In this document: one piece after another, positions 47,495-55,311 of the stretch
Layout of the letters: each line of letters starts with the position of its first letter
Position numbering within the stretch: position 1 is the first letter of the stretch
Source: CAIJMU01 sp035530275
Lineage (GTDB): Bacteria; Spirochaetota; Spirochaetia; Treponematales; Rectinemataceae
DNA: 64,000 nt
NCBI GenBank assembly: GCA_035530275.1
Contig: DATKVC010000008.1
Coordinates: forward strand, 124,001 to 188,000
Direction: 5' to 3'
Position numbers and translations under genes: made by a program
Notes under the pieces: generated by a model
The model's input: the letters and a program-made list of their open reading frames with translations, nothing else
Told to the model about the DNA's origin: nothing
The model's database searches: none

Positions 47495-49768
47495 ATGAGC
47501 AGGCCTGCTATCGACGTGAACGCGGATGGAAGCATCTTCCAAATCGAAGGCGCGACTTCGTCGTTGACGATCGCCGATTATCACGGCCTGCCGCTGCTGC
47601 TCTGGTGGGGCGCCTGCCTCGCGCCTTCGCCCGACGCGCCGGCCGGCGTTCGAAGCGATCCTCCACCCTATTCCGTCTGCGACGAGCCCGACGATTCCTC
47701 CTGGTCGAGCGCGAGGCTCCAGCTCGACTACGCGCCGCCCCTCGCCGGCGATCGCAAGGCCCCGGCCTTCGTCGCGACATCGACGGGGGCACCGATCGTC
47801 TCCCCCCGGATCTCGAATTGGAGGACCTATGAAGGTCGACCTTCGCTGAAAGGCCTTCCCTCGGCCCGCGCCGAAGGCCCCGAAGCTCAAACCCTCGAGC
47901 TCCTCCTCGCCGACAGGGCGGCCGGCCTCGAGATCGCCCTTACCTATACCGCCTTCGAAGACAGCGATGTCATCGCCCACGGCGCCAGCTATCGCAATGT
48001 CGGCAGGTCGACGATCAGGCTGTCGCGCGTGTCGAGTTTCAGCTTCGATCTCGCGCCTCGCAATAGCTTCGAGCTTCTCGATCTCGAAGGGAGCTGGGCG
48101 AGGGAGCGCATGGCCCGACGGTCGCCCCTCGGGCCAGGGAAGAGGATCATCGGCTCCAATCTCGGAGTCTCGAGCCATCGCTTCTCGCCCGTCTGCGCGA
48201 TCCTGCCCTCGACGACGACCGAAACCACGGGCGAAGCCTGGGGCGCGGGTCTCGTCTGGTCGGGCGACTGGCAGTTCTCCTTCGAAATGGATGAGTTCGA
48301 CAACCTGCGATGCTCGGGAGGCCCCGGGGCCGAAGACTTCTCGTGGGAGCTCAAACCAGGCGAGACCTTCGAATGTCCCGAGGCCCTCCTCGCCTGGTCG
48401 GAACAAGGGATATCGGGGCTTTCCTCACAATTCCACGATTTCTTGTCGCGAAGGATCACTCCCCCGCGCTGGCGCAACAGGCCCCGACCGATTCTCGCCA
48501 ATACCTGGGAGGCGGCCTATTTCGATTTCGACGCCGAAAGGCTCGACGGCATCGCGCGAGACGCGGCCCGGCTCGGAGCCGAGCTCCTCGTCATCGACGA
48601 CGGCTGGTTTTCGCGCCGGAATGACGACACATCAAGTCTCGGCGATTGGTGGCCGAATGCCGACAAGCTCGGCGGCAGCCTCGACGAGCTGTCCCGTCGC
48701 GTTGCGAAACTAGGCCTCGGACTCGGGATCTGGATAGAGCCCGAGATGGTTTCGCCCGACTCGGATCTCTACCGATCCCATCCCGACTGGTGTCTCGTCG
48801 CTCCGGGAGTCCCCCGTCAGACAGGTCGAAATCAACTCGTCCTCGATCTCGCGCGCGAGGAAGTACGGGCGGAGATCGCTCGACGCATCAAGGAGCTTCT
48901 CTCCTCCGCATCCTTCGATTACGTCAAATGGGATTTCAACCGTCCCCTCGGAATCGCCGGTTCCGCCCTCCTCCCTCCGGAGCGCCAGGGGGAGGCATCG
49001 TATCGCTTCACCCTCGGCGCCTACGCCCTCTTCGAGGAAATCACCGGCGCCTTCCCCGACATCCTTTTCGAAGGCTGCGCAGGGGGCGGCGGCCGCATGG
49101 ACTTCGGCACATTGTCCTATTTCCCCCAATATTGGGCGAGCGACAATACCGACGCTACGGCGCGTCGGGCGATCCAGGGCGGCGCGGGGCTCTTCTTCCC
49201 CCCAAGCGCCTTCGGCTCCCACGTGTCAGCCGTCCCCAATCACCTGACCGGCAGATCGGTCGGCATGCTGCCCCGCATCGCCGCGGCCATCGAGGGCGTC
49301 TTCGGCTTCGAGCTGGATCTCGCCCAGCTCTCCGCGGAGGATTTCGCCCTCGCCGCCGAAGCCTGCAATTGGTATAAAGCTCGGCGCTTGCTGCTCCAGT
49401 TCGGCAGGCGCCTCCGGCTTCCGATCGCCGCCGAGGGCGACAGGAGCGGACGCTCGCCCTACTCGGAAGATGTCGCATGGATGGCCGTCGACGAGGGCGC
49501 CGGGTCGGCCATCGTCGTCTGGTCCCGGCTCCGCGCGATCGCGAATCCCGGCAGCGCCTTCGTGCGTCTGCGTGGGCTCGAAGCCGCGGCCGACTATGGG
49601 ATATCCATCCCGAGCTTCGTCAGGGGACCGGGATCATCAGGGCTGGCGCCAATCAGGAAAGCGAGCGAGCTCTCCGTCACGGGCCGTGAGCTCATGCTTC
49701 GAGGTCTGGAAATCATTCCCGGGATCGGCGACGCGGCCGCGATCGTGGTGGAGCTGACGCAGACATGA
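47495..49768 (+). CDS. Alpha-galactosidase, GH36
   Basis: 757 residues, the standard GH36 length. An N-terminal beta-sandwich (to about 320) precedes the TIM barrel with LVIDDGWFSRRNDD, the nucleophile D480 in YVKWDFNRP, and the acid/base D550 in WASDNTDATARR; CAGGGGRMD is also typical. No signal peptide, so it acts in the cytoplasm on imported raffinose-type or galactoside sugars. The ATG at 47495 has AGGTGG upstream; the open frame extends 270 bases further but without GH36 similarity. A promoter lies at 47387. No transporter is adjacent. Confidence 0.93.
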   Translation: MSRPAIDVNADGSIFQIEGATSSLTIADYHGLPLLLWWGACLAPSPDAPAGVRSDPPPYSVCDEPDDSSWSSARLQLDYAPPLAGDRKAPAFVATSTGAPIVSPRISNWRTYEGRPSLKGLPSARAEGPEAQTLELLLADRAAGLEIALTYTAFEDSDVIAHGASYRNVGRSTIRLSRVSSFSFDLAPRNSFELLDLEGSWARERMARRSPLGPGKRIIGSNLGVSSHRFSPVCAILPSTTTETTGEAWGAGLVWSGDWQFSFEMDEFDNLRCSGGPGAEDFSWELKPGETFECPEALLAWSEQGISGLSSQFHDFLSRRITPPRWRNRPRPILANTWEAAYFDFDAERLDGIARDAARLGAELLVIDDGWFSRRNDDTSSLGDWWPNADKLGGSLDELSRRVAKLGLGLGIWIEPEMVSPDSDLYRSHPDWCLVAPGVPRQTGRNQLVLDLAREEVRAEIARRIKELLSSASFDYVKWDFNRPLGIAGSALLPPERQGEASYRFTLGAYALFEEITGAFPDILFEGCAGGGGRMDFGTLSYFPQYWASDNTDATARRAIQGGAGLFFPPSAFGSHVSAVPNHLTGRSVGMLPRIAAAIEGVFGFELDLAQLSAEDFALAAEACNWYKARRLLLQFGRRLRLPIAAEGDRSGRSPYSEDVAWMAVDEGAGSAIVVWSRLRAIANPGSAFVRLRGLEAAADYGISIPSFVRGPGSSGLAPIRKASELSVTGRELMLRGLEIIPGIGDAAAIVVELTQT

Positions 49769-49843
49769 AGGCCTGCCGAGCGGGAATCGATATATCGTCA
49801 CGCCTTGTACCGTTAGGAAATTTATTTAGGGCTGCGCCTAAAG

Positions 49844-49867
49844 AAAAAGCCAGCCCGGAGGCTGGCT
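49844..49867 (-). terminator. Rho-independent terminator of tRNA-Cys
   Basis: On the minus strand AGCCAGCC/GGCTGGCT with a short loop is followed by TTTTTC. It lies 8 bases after the tRNA 3' end. A second small hairpin (TTTAGG-GCTGCG-CCTAAA, 49826-49843) is next to it. Confidence 0.8.
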
Positions 49868-49875
49868 CTTTCATC

Positions 49876-49947
49876 AGGCGCAGGTCGGAGTCGGACCGAC
49901 TCATGAAGGTTTTGCAGACCTCTCCCTTCCCACTTGGGTACTGCGCC
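49876..49947 (-). tRNA. tRNA-Cys (anticodon GCA)
   Basis: 72 bases. Acceptor GGCGCAG/CTGCGCC is perfect and the discriminator is U73, the cysteine identity base. The anticodon stem GAGGT/ACCTT holds loop CTGCAAA (GCA). The T arm is GTCGG-TCCGACT-CCGAC: position 55 is C rather than the nearly universal U. The D stem is CCC/GGG. The spacer 49769-50085 holds only this gene, its terminator and the secF terminator. Confidence 0.93.
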
Positions 49948-50021
49948 GAACGCTGGAAAACGGATTCATAAATCGTCGGTAGTTCGCTCCCCGACGTGCG
50001 AAGAATATACCGATACGGCCC

Positions 50022-50061
50022 AAAAATGTAAAGGACCGGCGACTCGGCGCCGGTCCTTTAC
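50022..50061 (-). terminator. Rho-independent terminator of yajC-secD-secF
   Basis: A perfect 13-bp stem (GTAAAGGACCGGC) with an 8-base loop is followed on the minus strand by ATTTTTG. It ends the secretion operon 25 bases after the secF stop. Confidence 0.85.
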
Positions 50062-50085
50062 GTTCCGAGCTGCGGCTGAAGAGCC

Positions 50086-51339
50086 TCAGGCCTTTTTGAT
50101 CTTCTCGTCCGTCACGAGGCCGCTCGCGGAGTCCCGCTCTTTCTTGGCGCGGGTCTCGGAGCGAAGCATCCAATTGTCGACGAAGGCCGATCCGATGAAC
50201 ACGGAGGAGTAGGTTCCCGAGATGACGCCGACGATGATGCAGAGGGCGAAGTCCTTCATGGCGCCGGTCGTGAAGACATAGAGGCCGACGGCCGAAAGGA
50301 GGACGGTGCCGGCTGTGATGACCGTGCGACCGAGGGTCTCGGTGACGCCGAGGTTCATGTTGTCGCGATAGCGGGCGTTCGGGTTGAGCTTTACCTTCTC
50401 GCGGATCCGGTCGTCGATAACGATCTTGTCGTTGATGGAGTAGCCGACGATCGTGAGGACGGCCGCGATGACGGTGGTGTTGAGCTCGATGCGAGTGAAC
50501 ACGATGAACGACACCATGATGAGGGCGTCGTGCATGACGGAGATGACGGCCGCGATCGCGTAGATCGGCTTGAACCGGACCGAACAGTACACGAGGATGA
50601 CCGAGAACATGAGGATGGTCATCCAGATGGCCTGGTTGGCGAGCTGCTGGGAGAAGCGCGCCCCCACGACCGTCGATGAATTGACGACGACGTTATCGGC
50701 TCCGTAGGCTGTGCCCAGCAGGCTCACGAATCTCGAGTGGATATTCTGGGAAAAGCTCGGGTCCTTGCCGGGGTCCTCGACGCGGATGATGAACTCGCGG
50801 TTGGCGGGATCGCCCGCTCTCTGGATCGAAACGTTGCCGAATTCCTTGAGCTTGGCGCGGAGATCCTCGACGCTGATGGGGAGCACCGAGGCGTCCGTGC
50901 TGCGGAAGTGGAGGACGGTCGGCGTCGTGCTCAGCGAAGATTCGGTCTGGGAGGCACCGAGGAGAAGGTTGGAGGGTGTCGTCGGGTCGGCGCGCAGATT
51001 TACATGGACGCCGGCGACCGAGGCGAGGCCGTCCGCGACTGCCTTGAGAGTCGGCGCGGTCGACCAGGTGTAGGTGTAGGATTTCGACTCGCCCGAGGGA
51101 GCCTGGGAGATGAGGGTGACGTCGGCCTGGGACACGGTCAGGCGCATCGTGCCCGTTCCGTCGAAGGTTACATCCATCGAGGGAGGCGCGAACTGGACGT
51201 CGGTGTTGATGCCCGCTTGGAAGTCTATGCCCATCCTGAAGCCGACGAAGGCCACCGTGGCGAGACCGCCGACGATGATGGCGATGGAGAGCGGCACGAG
51301 GAACTTGAAGCTCCTATGCCACTGGATGACACGCTTCAT
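50086..51339 (-). CDS. secF: Protein translocase subunit SecF
   Basis: 417 residues, about 100 more than usual. SecF and SecD use the proton (or sodium) gradient to pull secreted proteins out of the SecYEG channel. Helix 1 is at about 12-32 (FLVPLSIAIIVGGLATVAFVGF) with the following GIDFQAG; helix 4-5 region includes GYSINDKIVIDDRIREK. The extra length lies in the first periplasmic domain (about 40-200), which is Ser/Thr-rich. The start overlaps the secD stop by 4 bases. Confidence 0.95.
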   Translation of the reverse strand: MKRVIQWHRSFKFLVPLSIAIIVGGLATVAFVGFRMGIDFQAGINTDVQFAPPSMDVTFDGTGTMRLTVSQADVTLISQAPSGESKSYTYTWSTAPTLKAVADGLASVAGVHVNLRADPTTPSNLLLGASQTESSLSTTPTVLHFRSTDASVLPISVEDLRAKLKEFGNVSIQRAGDPANREFIIRVEDPGKDPSFSQNIHSRFVSLLGTAYGADNVVVNSSTVVGARFSQQLANQAIWMTILMFSVILVYCSVRFKPIYAIAAVISVMHDALIMVSFIVFTRIELNTTVIAAVLTIVGYSINDKIVIDDRIREKVKLNPNARYRDNMNLGVTETLGRTVITAGTVLLSAVGLYVFTTGAMKDFALCIIVGVISGTYSSVFIGSAFVDNWMLRSETRAKKERDSASGLVTDEKIKKA

Positions 51340-53069
51340 TTAAGCCTCCAGGAGATGCTCGTCGATTTCATCTTGAGCACGTCGGTCTCGAAATCGAAGA
51401 TGAGGTGCGAGACGAAGAGCGAGGTGAAGAGGGAGCTGATGGTACCAATTGCGAGGGAAACGGCGAAACCCTGGATGGGTCCCGACCCGAGCTGGGCGAG
51501 GAATAGGGCCGATATGAGATTCGTCATGTGCGAATCGAAGATCGTCCAGAAGGCCTTCTGGAAGCCCGTCTTGATCGAGGCGGCGCGACCCTTGCCGAGC
51601 CTGAGCTCTTCCTTGATGCGCTCGTTGATCAGCACGTTCGCGTCGACCGAGATACCGATGGTCAGCACGAAGCCCGCGATCGAGGGCAGGGTCAGGGTGA
51701 GGCCGAAGGCGGAGAGCACGCCGACCATGATGAAAAGGTTGACGATTTCGGCGATGGCCGTGTTGATGCCCGCGCCTTTGTAATAAAAGAGCATGAAACC
51801 GATGACGAGGAGGAAGGCGATCGTGATGGCGAAGATACCGGCGTGGACCGCGTCCTCGCCGAGGGAGGCGCCGATCGCCTGCTGATTGATGGGAATCAGC
51901 TCGACGGGGAGGGCCGCGGAGCGGAGGAGGAGGGCGAGGTTCTGCGCCTCTTCGGCGTTGAAGCCCGTGATCTGGCCGCTCTCCGTGATCGGACTCTGGA
52001 TGGTCGCCACGCTTCGCACCCTGTCGTCGAGTACGACCGCCATCGGTTTCTTGATGTTGGCGCTCGTCAGCTTGTAGAAAATGTCGCCGCCGGCCTTGTC
52101 GAGGGTGAAGTCGATCTGCGGCTGGCCGGTAAGGGGATCGGTGACGGCCTGGGCGGACTGGATATGGGTGCCGTCGAGACCGGGCTCGGCGGTGATGACC
52201 TCGTATCTGCCGGTAAACTCGTCGAGACCGTAGCTGTCCTTCTTGAATTCCTTGCGCACGACATAGCCCGCGGGGACGATATTCGGGTCCTTGACCTGGA
52301 GGGTCTTGTCGTCGATGCCGTTCGGCGTGTTGCGCAGATAATCGTTCAGTCGGGATGTGGCGTCGGAATCCACGATGTGGAAGGCCAGCTTGCCGCGGCC
52401 CATGATGATCGAGTTGATACGCTCGGGATCTGCCGCGCCGGGGAGTTCCACGTAGATCTGGTCCTCGCCCTGCTTGCGGATCGAGGGCTCGGTGAGGCCG
52501 AACTTGTCGATGCGGCTGTTGAGAACCTCGATGGCGCGGTTGATGGCATCGGCCTTGTCTGCCGCGGAAAGGGGGTGACCCACCTTCTTGGCGAGGGCGT
52601 CCATGTCCGCCTGGATGACGACGCTCATGCCGCCGGAGAGGTCGAGACCGAGCTGGATGGCGCGGCCGTGCCTGGCTTTGAGGGAGAGCACCTTGTCGCG
52701 ATAGATGCCTGAAACGGCGTCGAGGGCGTCGCCGTAGCTGTTGAAGCCTTCCAGCACCGCTTTCGCGTCCCATACCTTCGGTTCGGGTTTCTTGGCGCCG
52801 CGCCAGGCGGTCTTGGCAGCCTGGATGGCGACCTTGTATTTAACGGGATCGACGGCCTTGCCGTCATTGGAAGCTGCGGCTGCCGTGAGTTCCTGGAGGT
52901 CGGTGCCCGCCATCGAGCGGGCATACTCGCGGATCTGCTCGCGGGTGCCGAGGGCGAGTGCCTGATCGGCCTTGGGCGTCAGGAAATACCAGTTGATCGT
53001 CGGCCAGAGAAAAGCGAGTGCCACGCCGACAACCGCCAGTACGAGGAGGAAACGTTTCGTCTTGTTCAT
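51336..53069 (-). CDS. secD: Protein translocase subunit SecD
   Basis: 577 residues. Helix 1 (RFLLVLAVVGVALAFLWPTI) is followed by a large periplasmic P1 domain with GLDLSGGMSVVIQ (about 141-153) and YVELPGAADPERI, then five C-terminal membrane helices with SVDANVLINERIKEELRLG. The P1 base domain contains an extra lysine/alanine-rich region at about 50-120. It forms a complex with SecF and YajC. It is 84 bases downstream of yajC and overlaps secF. Confidence 0.96.
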   Translation of the reverse strand: MNKTKRFLLVLAVVGVALAFLWPTINWYFLTPKADQALALGTREQIREYARSMAGTDLQELTAAAASNDGKAVDPVKYKVAIQAAKTAWRGAKKPEPKVWDAKAVLEGFNSYGDALDAVSGIYRDKVLSLKARHGRAIQLGLDLSGGMSVVIQADMDALAKKVGHPLSAADKADAINRAIEVLNSRIDKFGLTEPSIRKQGEDQIYVELPGAADPERINSIIMGRGKLAFHIVDSDATSRLNDYLRNTPNGIDDKTLQVKDPNIVPAGYVVRKEFKKDSYGLDEFTGRYEVITAEPGLDGTHIQSAQAVTDPLTGQPQIDFTLDKAGGDIFYKLTSANIKKPMAVVLDDRVRSVATIQSPITESGQITGFNAEEAQNLALLLRSAALPVELIPINQQAIGASLGEDAVHAGIFAITIAFLLVIGFMLFYYKGAGINTAIAEIVNLFIMVGVLSAFGLTLTLPSIAGFVLTIGISVDANVLINERIKEELRLGKGRAASIKTGFQKAFWTIFDSHMTNLISALFLAQLGSGPIQGFAVSLAIGTISSLFTSLFVSHLIFDFETDVLKMKSTSISWRLK

Positions 53070-53153
53070 TACGATAACTCCGGGCGGGGGTTCGGCCGGC
53101 GACGCACACGACAGCCCAAGGCCAGCCGCGTGCCGATCGGCCGTTGGAAAGCG

Positions 53154-53570
53154 TTAATTCTTCTCGACGAAAGGCTTTTCGGGTTTGTCGGTCTTGTCGG
53201 ACTTGTCGGCCGAGGCTTCTACCGCCTTGTCCGCCTTCTCGTCCTTCTTTCCCTCGACCGAAGCGATCGCTGACTTGGAGAATTCCATTTTCACATTCTC
53301 ATCGACACGAAGCACGACGATACCGTCCTTCACCTTGTCGACGGTGGCGTGCATGCCGCCGATAGTGACGACCTTGTCGCCCTTCTGGACGGCTTCGATC
53401 ATCTTCTTCATGTCCTTCTGCTTCTTGTTCTGGGGGCGGATAATAAGGAAATAAAAAATCACAAAAACAAGGGCGAAGGGGATGAGGGTCGAGAGCATCG
53501 AGCCGGTAGCGCTCCCGCCGGCGGCAGGGGCTGCCTGAAGCAAAGTCAGGCCGGAAAATAACTTGTCCAT
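53154..53570 (-). CDS. yajC: Sec translocon accessory subunit YajC
   Basis: 138 residues. One membrane helix (LSTLIPFALVFVIFYFLII) is followed by the family motif RPQNKKQKDMKKMIEAVQKGDKVVTIGGMHA. The C-terminal 40 residues are Lys/Asp repeats (KADKAVEASADKSDKTDKPEK), a disordered tail longer than usual. First gene of the yajC-secD-secF operon. Confidence 0.95.
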   Translation of the reverse strand: MDKLFSGLTLLQAAPAAGGSATGSMLSTLIPFALVFVIFYFLIIRPQNKKQKDMKKMIEAVQKGDKVVTIGGMHATVDKVKDGIVVLRVDENVKMEFSKSAIASVEGKKDEKADKAVEASADKSDKTDKPEKPFVEKN

Positions 53571-53643
53571 AAGGGCTTTCCTTAGAGTGAAGATTCGCGG
53601 AAAGGTACCATGGAAGGGGAGAAGCGGTCAAGTTTGACGCCCT

Positions 53644-53703
53644 CGCCATCGCCGAGGCGATGGCGGCGCGGAACCTCGCTACGATAAAAATGCGAGGTTC
53701 CGC
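53644..53703. repeat. Two strong hairpins between yajC and arcC
   Basis: CGCCATCGCC/GGCGATGGCG at 53644-53665 and GCGGAACCTCGC/GCGAGGTTCCGC at 53668-53703 (loop with AAAAA) are perfect stems side by side. They lie after the arcC stop on its strand and before yajC. There is no T-run, so they are not typical terminators; they may stabilise the arcC message end. Confidence 0.6.
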
Positions 53704-53730
53704 GATCCCCACGAGCTGCCGTCGACGCCT

Positions 53731-54672
53731 TTATGCTGTGATCAGCGTCCCCGCCCTACCGTCGACGGCGGCGCTGGCGTTCTCCATGCTGGTGATGATG
53801 ACCTTTTCGCCGCCGCGGCGAATGAAATCGCAGGCGGCCTCGATTTTCGGACCCATCGAGCCCTTGGGGAACTGGTTCTCCGCCTGGTATTTCTCGCATT
53901 CGGCCACCGTCATCCGGTCGAACCACTTCTCGTCGGGCTTCTTATAATTGACGGCGACCCGGTCGACGCCGGTGAGGATGAGGAGTTCGTCGGCGTTGAT
54001 GAGGTTGGCGAGGAGGGCCGAGGCCCTATCCTTGTCGATGACCGCGTCGATGCCCGAAAGGCTGCCGTCGGCCGCGCGCTCGACAGGCACGCCGCCGCCG
54101 CCCACGGCGATCACGACGAGTCCGTCGTCGATGAGGTCCTTGATCGTCTGCTTTTCGACGACATCGAGGGGCATGGGGGAAGCGACGACACGGCGCCAGC
54201 CGCGGCCCGGGTCTTCCTTCATGATCCATCCGCGGGCCTTCAGGCCTTCGACATCCTCGGCTCGATAGAAGGGGCCGACATACTTGGTGGGATTCTTCAT
54301 CGAGGGATCGGCCGGATCGACGACGACCTGGGTGACCACGGTGACGACGCCCTTGGAGACACCTTCTTTAATTAAGGCATTGTTGAGGCACTGGGCGATC
54401 ATGTAGCCCATCGAGCCCTGGGTATCGGCGACGATGACGCCGAGGGGAGAGGGGGGGACCTGGGCGGCGGCGGCCTCGTTCCGAATCAGATGGACGCCGG
54501 CCTGGGGACCGTTGCCGTGGGTGAGGACCACCTTGTGGCCTTCGCGAATCATGCCGACGATGGCGCCCAGACTCTTGCGCGTATTATCGAACTGCTCTTC
54601 GATGGTTCCCTTCGTCCCTTCTTCGATGATGGCATTTCCGCCGAGGGCGACGACGATGGTCTTCCTGCTCAT
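53731..54672 (-). CDS. arcC: Carbamate kinase
   Basis: 313 residues. It makes ATP and carbamate from carbamoyl phosphate and ADP. Motifs: VVALGGNAIIEEGTKG, VLTHGNGPQAGVHLIRNE, AVGGGGVPVERAADG, IDKDRASALLANLINAD and FPKGSMGPKIEAACDFI. The start at 54672 is chosen because AAGGAG lies just upstream; five more codons are open. The other arginine or purine fermentation genes (arcA, arcB or equivalents) are not adjacent, so it stands as a single-gene unit with its own promoter. Confidence 0.95.
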   Translation of the reverse strand: MSRKTIVVALGGNAIIEEGTKGTIEEQFDNTRKSLGAIVGMIREGHKVVLTHGNGPQAGVHLIRNEAAAAQVPPSPLGVIVADTQGSMGYMIAQCLNNALIKEGVSKGVVTVVTQVVVDPADPSMKNPTKYVGPFYRAEDVEGLKARGWIMKEDPGRGWRRVVASPMPLDVVEKQTIKDLIDDGLVVIAVGGGGVPVERAADGSLSGIDAVIDKDRASALLANLINADELLILTGVDRVAVNYKKPDEKWFDRMTVAECEKYQAENQFPKGSMGPKIEAACDFIRRGGEKVIITSMENASAAVDGRAGTLITA

Positions 54673-54740
54673 GTACTCTCCTTGCAAGGCCTTCGAGTCC
54701 GCCCCCGCAAAAAACCGCCGGGAGCCGAAGGCAAGCGGCT

Positions 54741-54770
54741 ACTATACCGCTACGGCGAAAAGCAAAGCAA
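54741..54770 (-). promoter_or_regulatory. Promoter of arcC
   Basis: On the minus strand TTGCTT (54770-54765) and TATAGT (54746-54741) are 18 bases apart, giving a leader of about 60 bases before the arcC ATG. The spacer upstream of it (54771-54840) is AT-rich with CGATAAATATACAATCG. Confidence 0.55.
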
Positions 54771-54883
54771 GTTCATGTATTTTCGATAAATATACAATCG
54801 GTAACATAAGATCGACTTCCCGATTTGCAGCCTTGGGTGGGCAGGGCTTCGCGGTCTGACGCAGGTCGCCGCGACTCGCGACG

Positions 54884-54912
54884 AAAAAAAAGCCGCGACT
54901 TTTGCCGCGGCT
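54884..54912 (-). terminator. Rho-independent terminator of the small membrane-protein gene
   Basis: On the minus strand the stem AGCCGCG/CGCGGCT is followed by a run of eight T. It lies 20 bases after the stop of the gene at 54932. Confidence 0.85.
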
Positions 54913-54931
54913 CGTTCTTCGATACCTGCTA

Positions 54932-55216
54932 TCAGGTCCAGAGCTTGACGAAGGTGCCAACCCGGGTGAGGTACCACACGAAGATGATCGAGACGATGAG
55001 GGCGTAGAGGCTGTAGTAGACGGACAGGGCCCCGCCTTCCTGTCGTGCGAATAGGCCAAGGAGGAGACTCGCCGCGATGCACACCACGTAGCCGATGATG
55101 GCGAGGGTGAGGTAGGTCATGTTGGGAATCGAAAGCGAATCAAGGCAAAAGACGAAGGTAAAGGCGAACAGGACGATGAGAAGGCCAAAGGGTATGAGGC
55201 CATTCCTGGAATCCAT
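54932..55216 (-). CDS. Small integral membrane protein, unknown function
   Basis: 94 residues with three membrane helices (about 9-26, 33-56 and 65-85). No motif is recognised. AAGGAG lies 4 bases before the ATG. It has its own terminator and sits between arcC and the GH127 gene without an obvious functional partner. Confidence 0.7.
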   Translation of the reverse strand: MDSRNGLIPFGLLIVLFAFTFVFCLDSLSIPNMTYLTLAIIGYVVCIAASLLLGLFARQEGGALSVYYSLYALIVSIIFVWYLTRVGTFVKLWT

Positions 55217-55311
55217 GGGCTACTCCTTGAAGACAATGGTTCGGAGACAATCGCAGTATAGTGCCGCCGAAATCGATTGTCCACTCGCCCTGTTGCCAAA
55301 GATCGCAAGGC

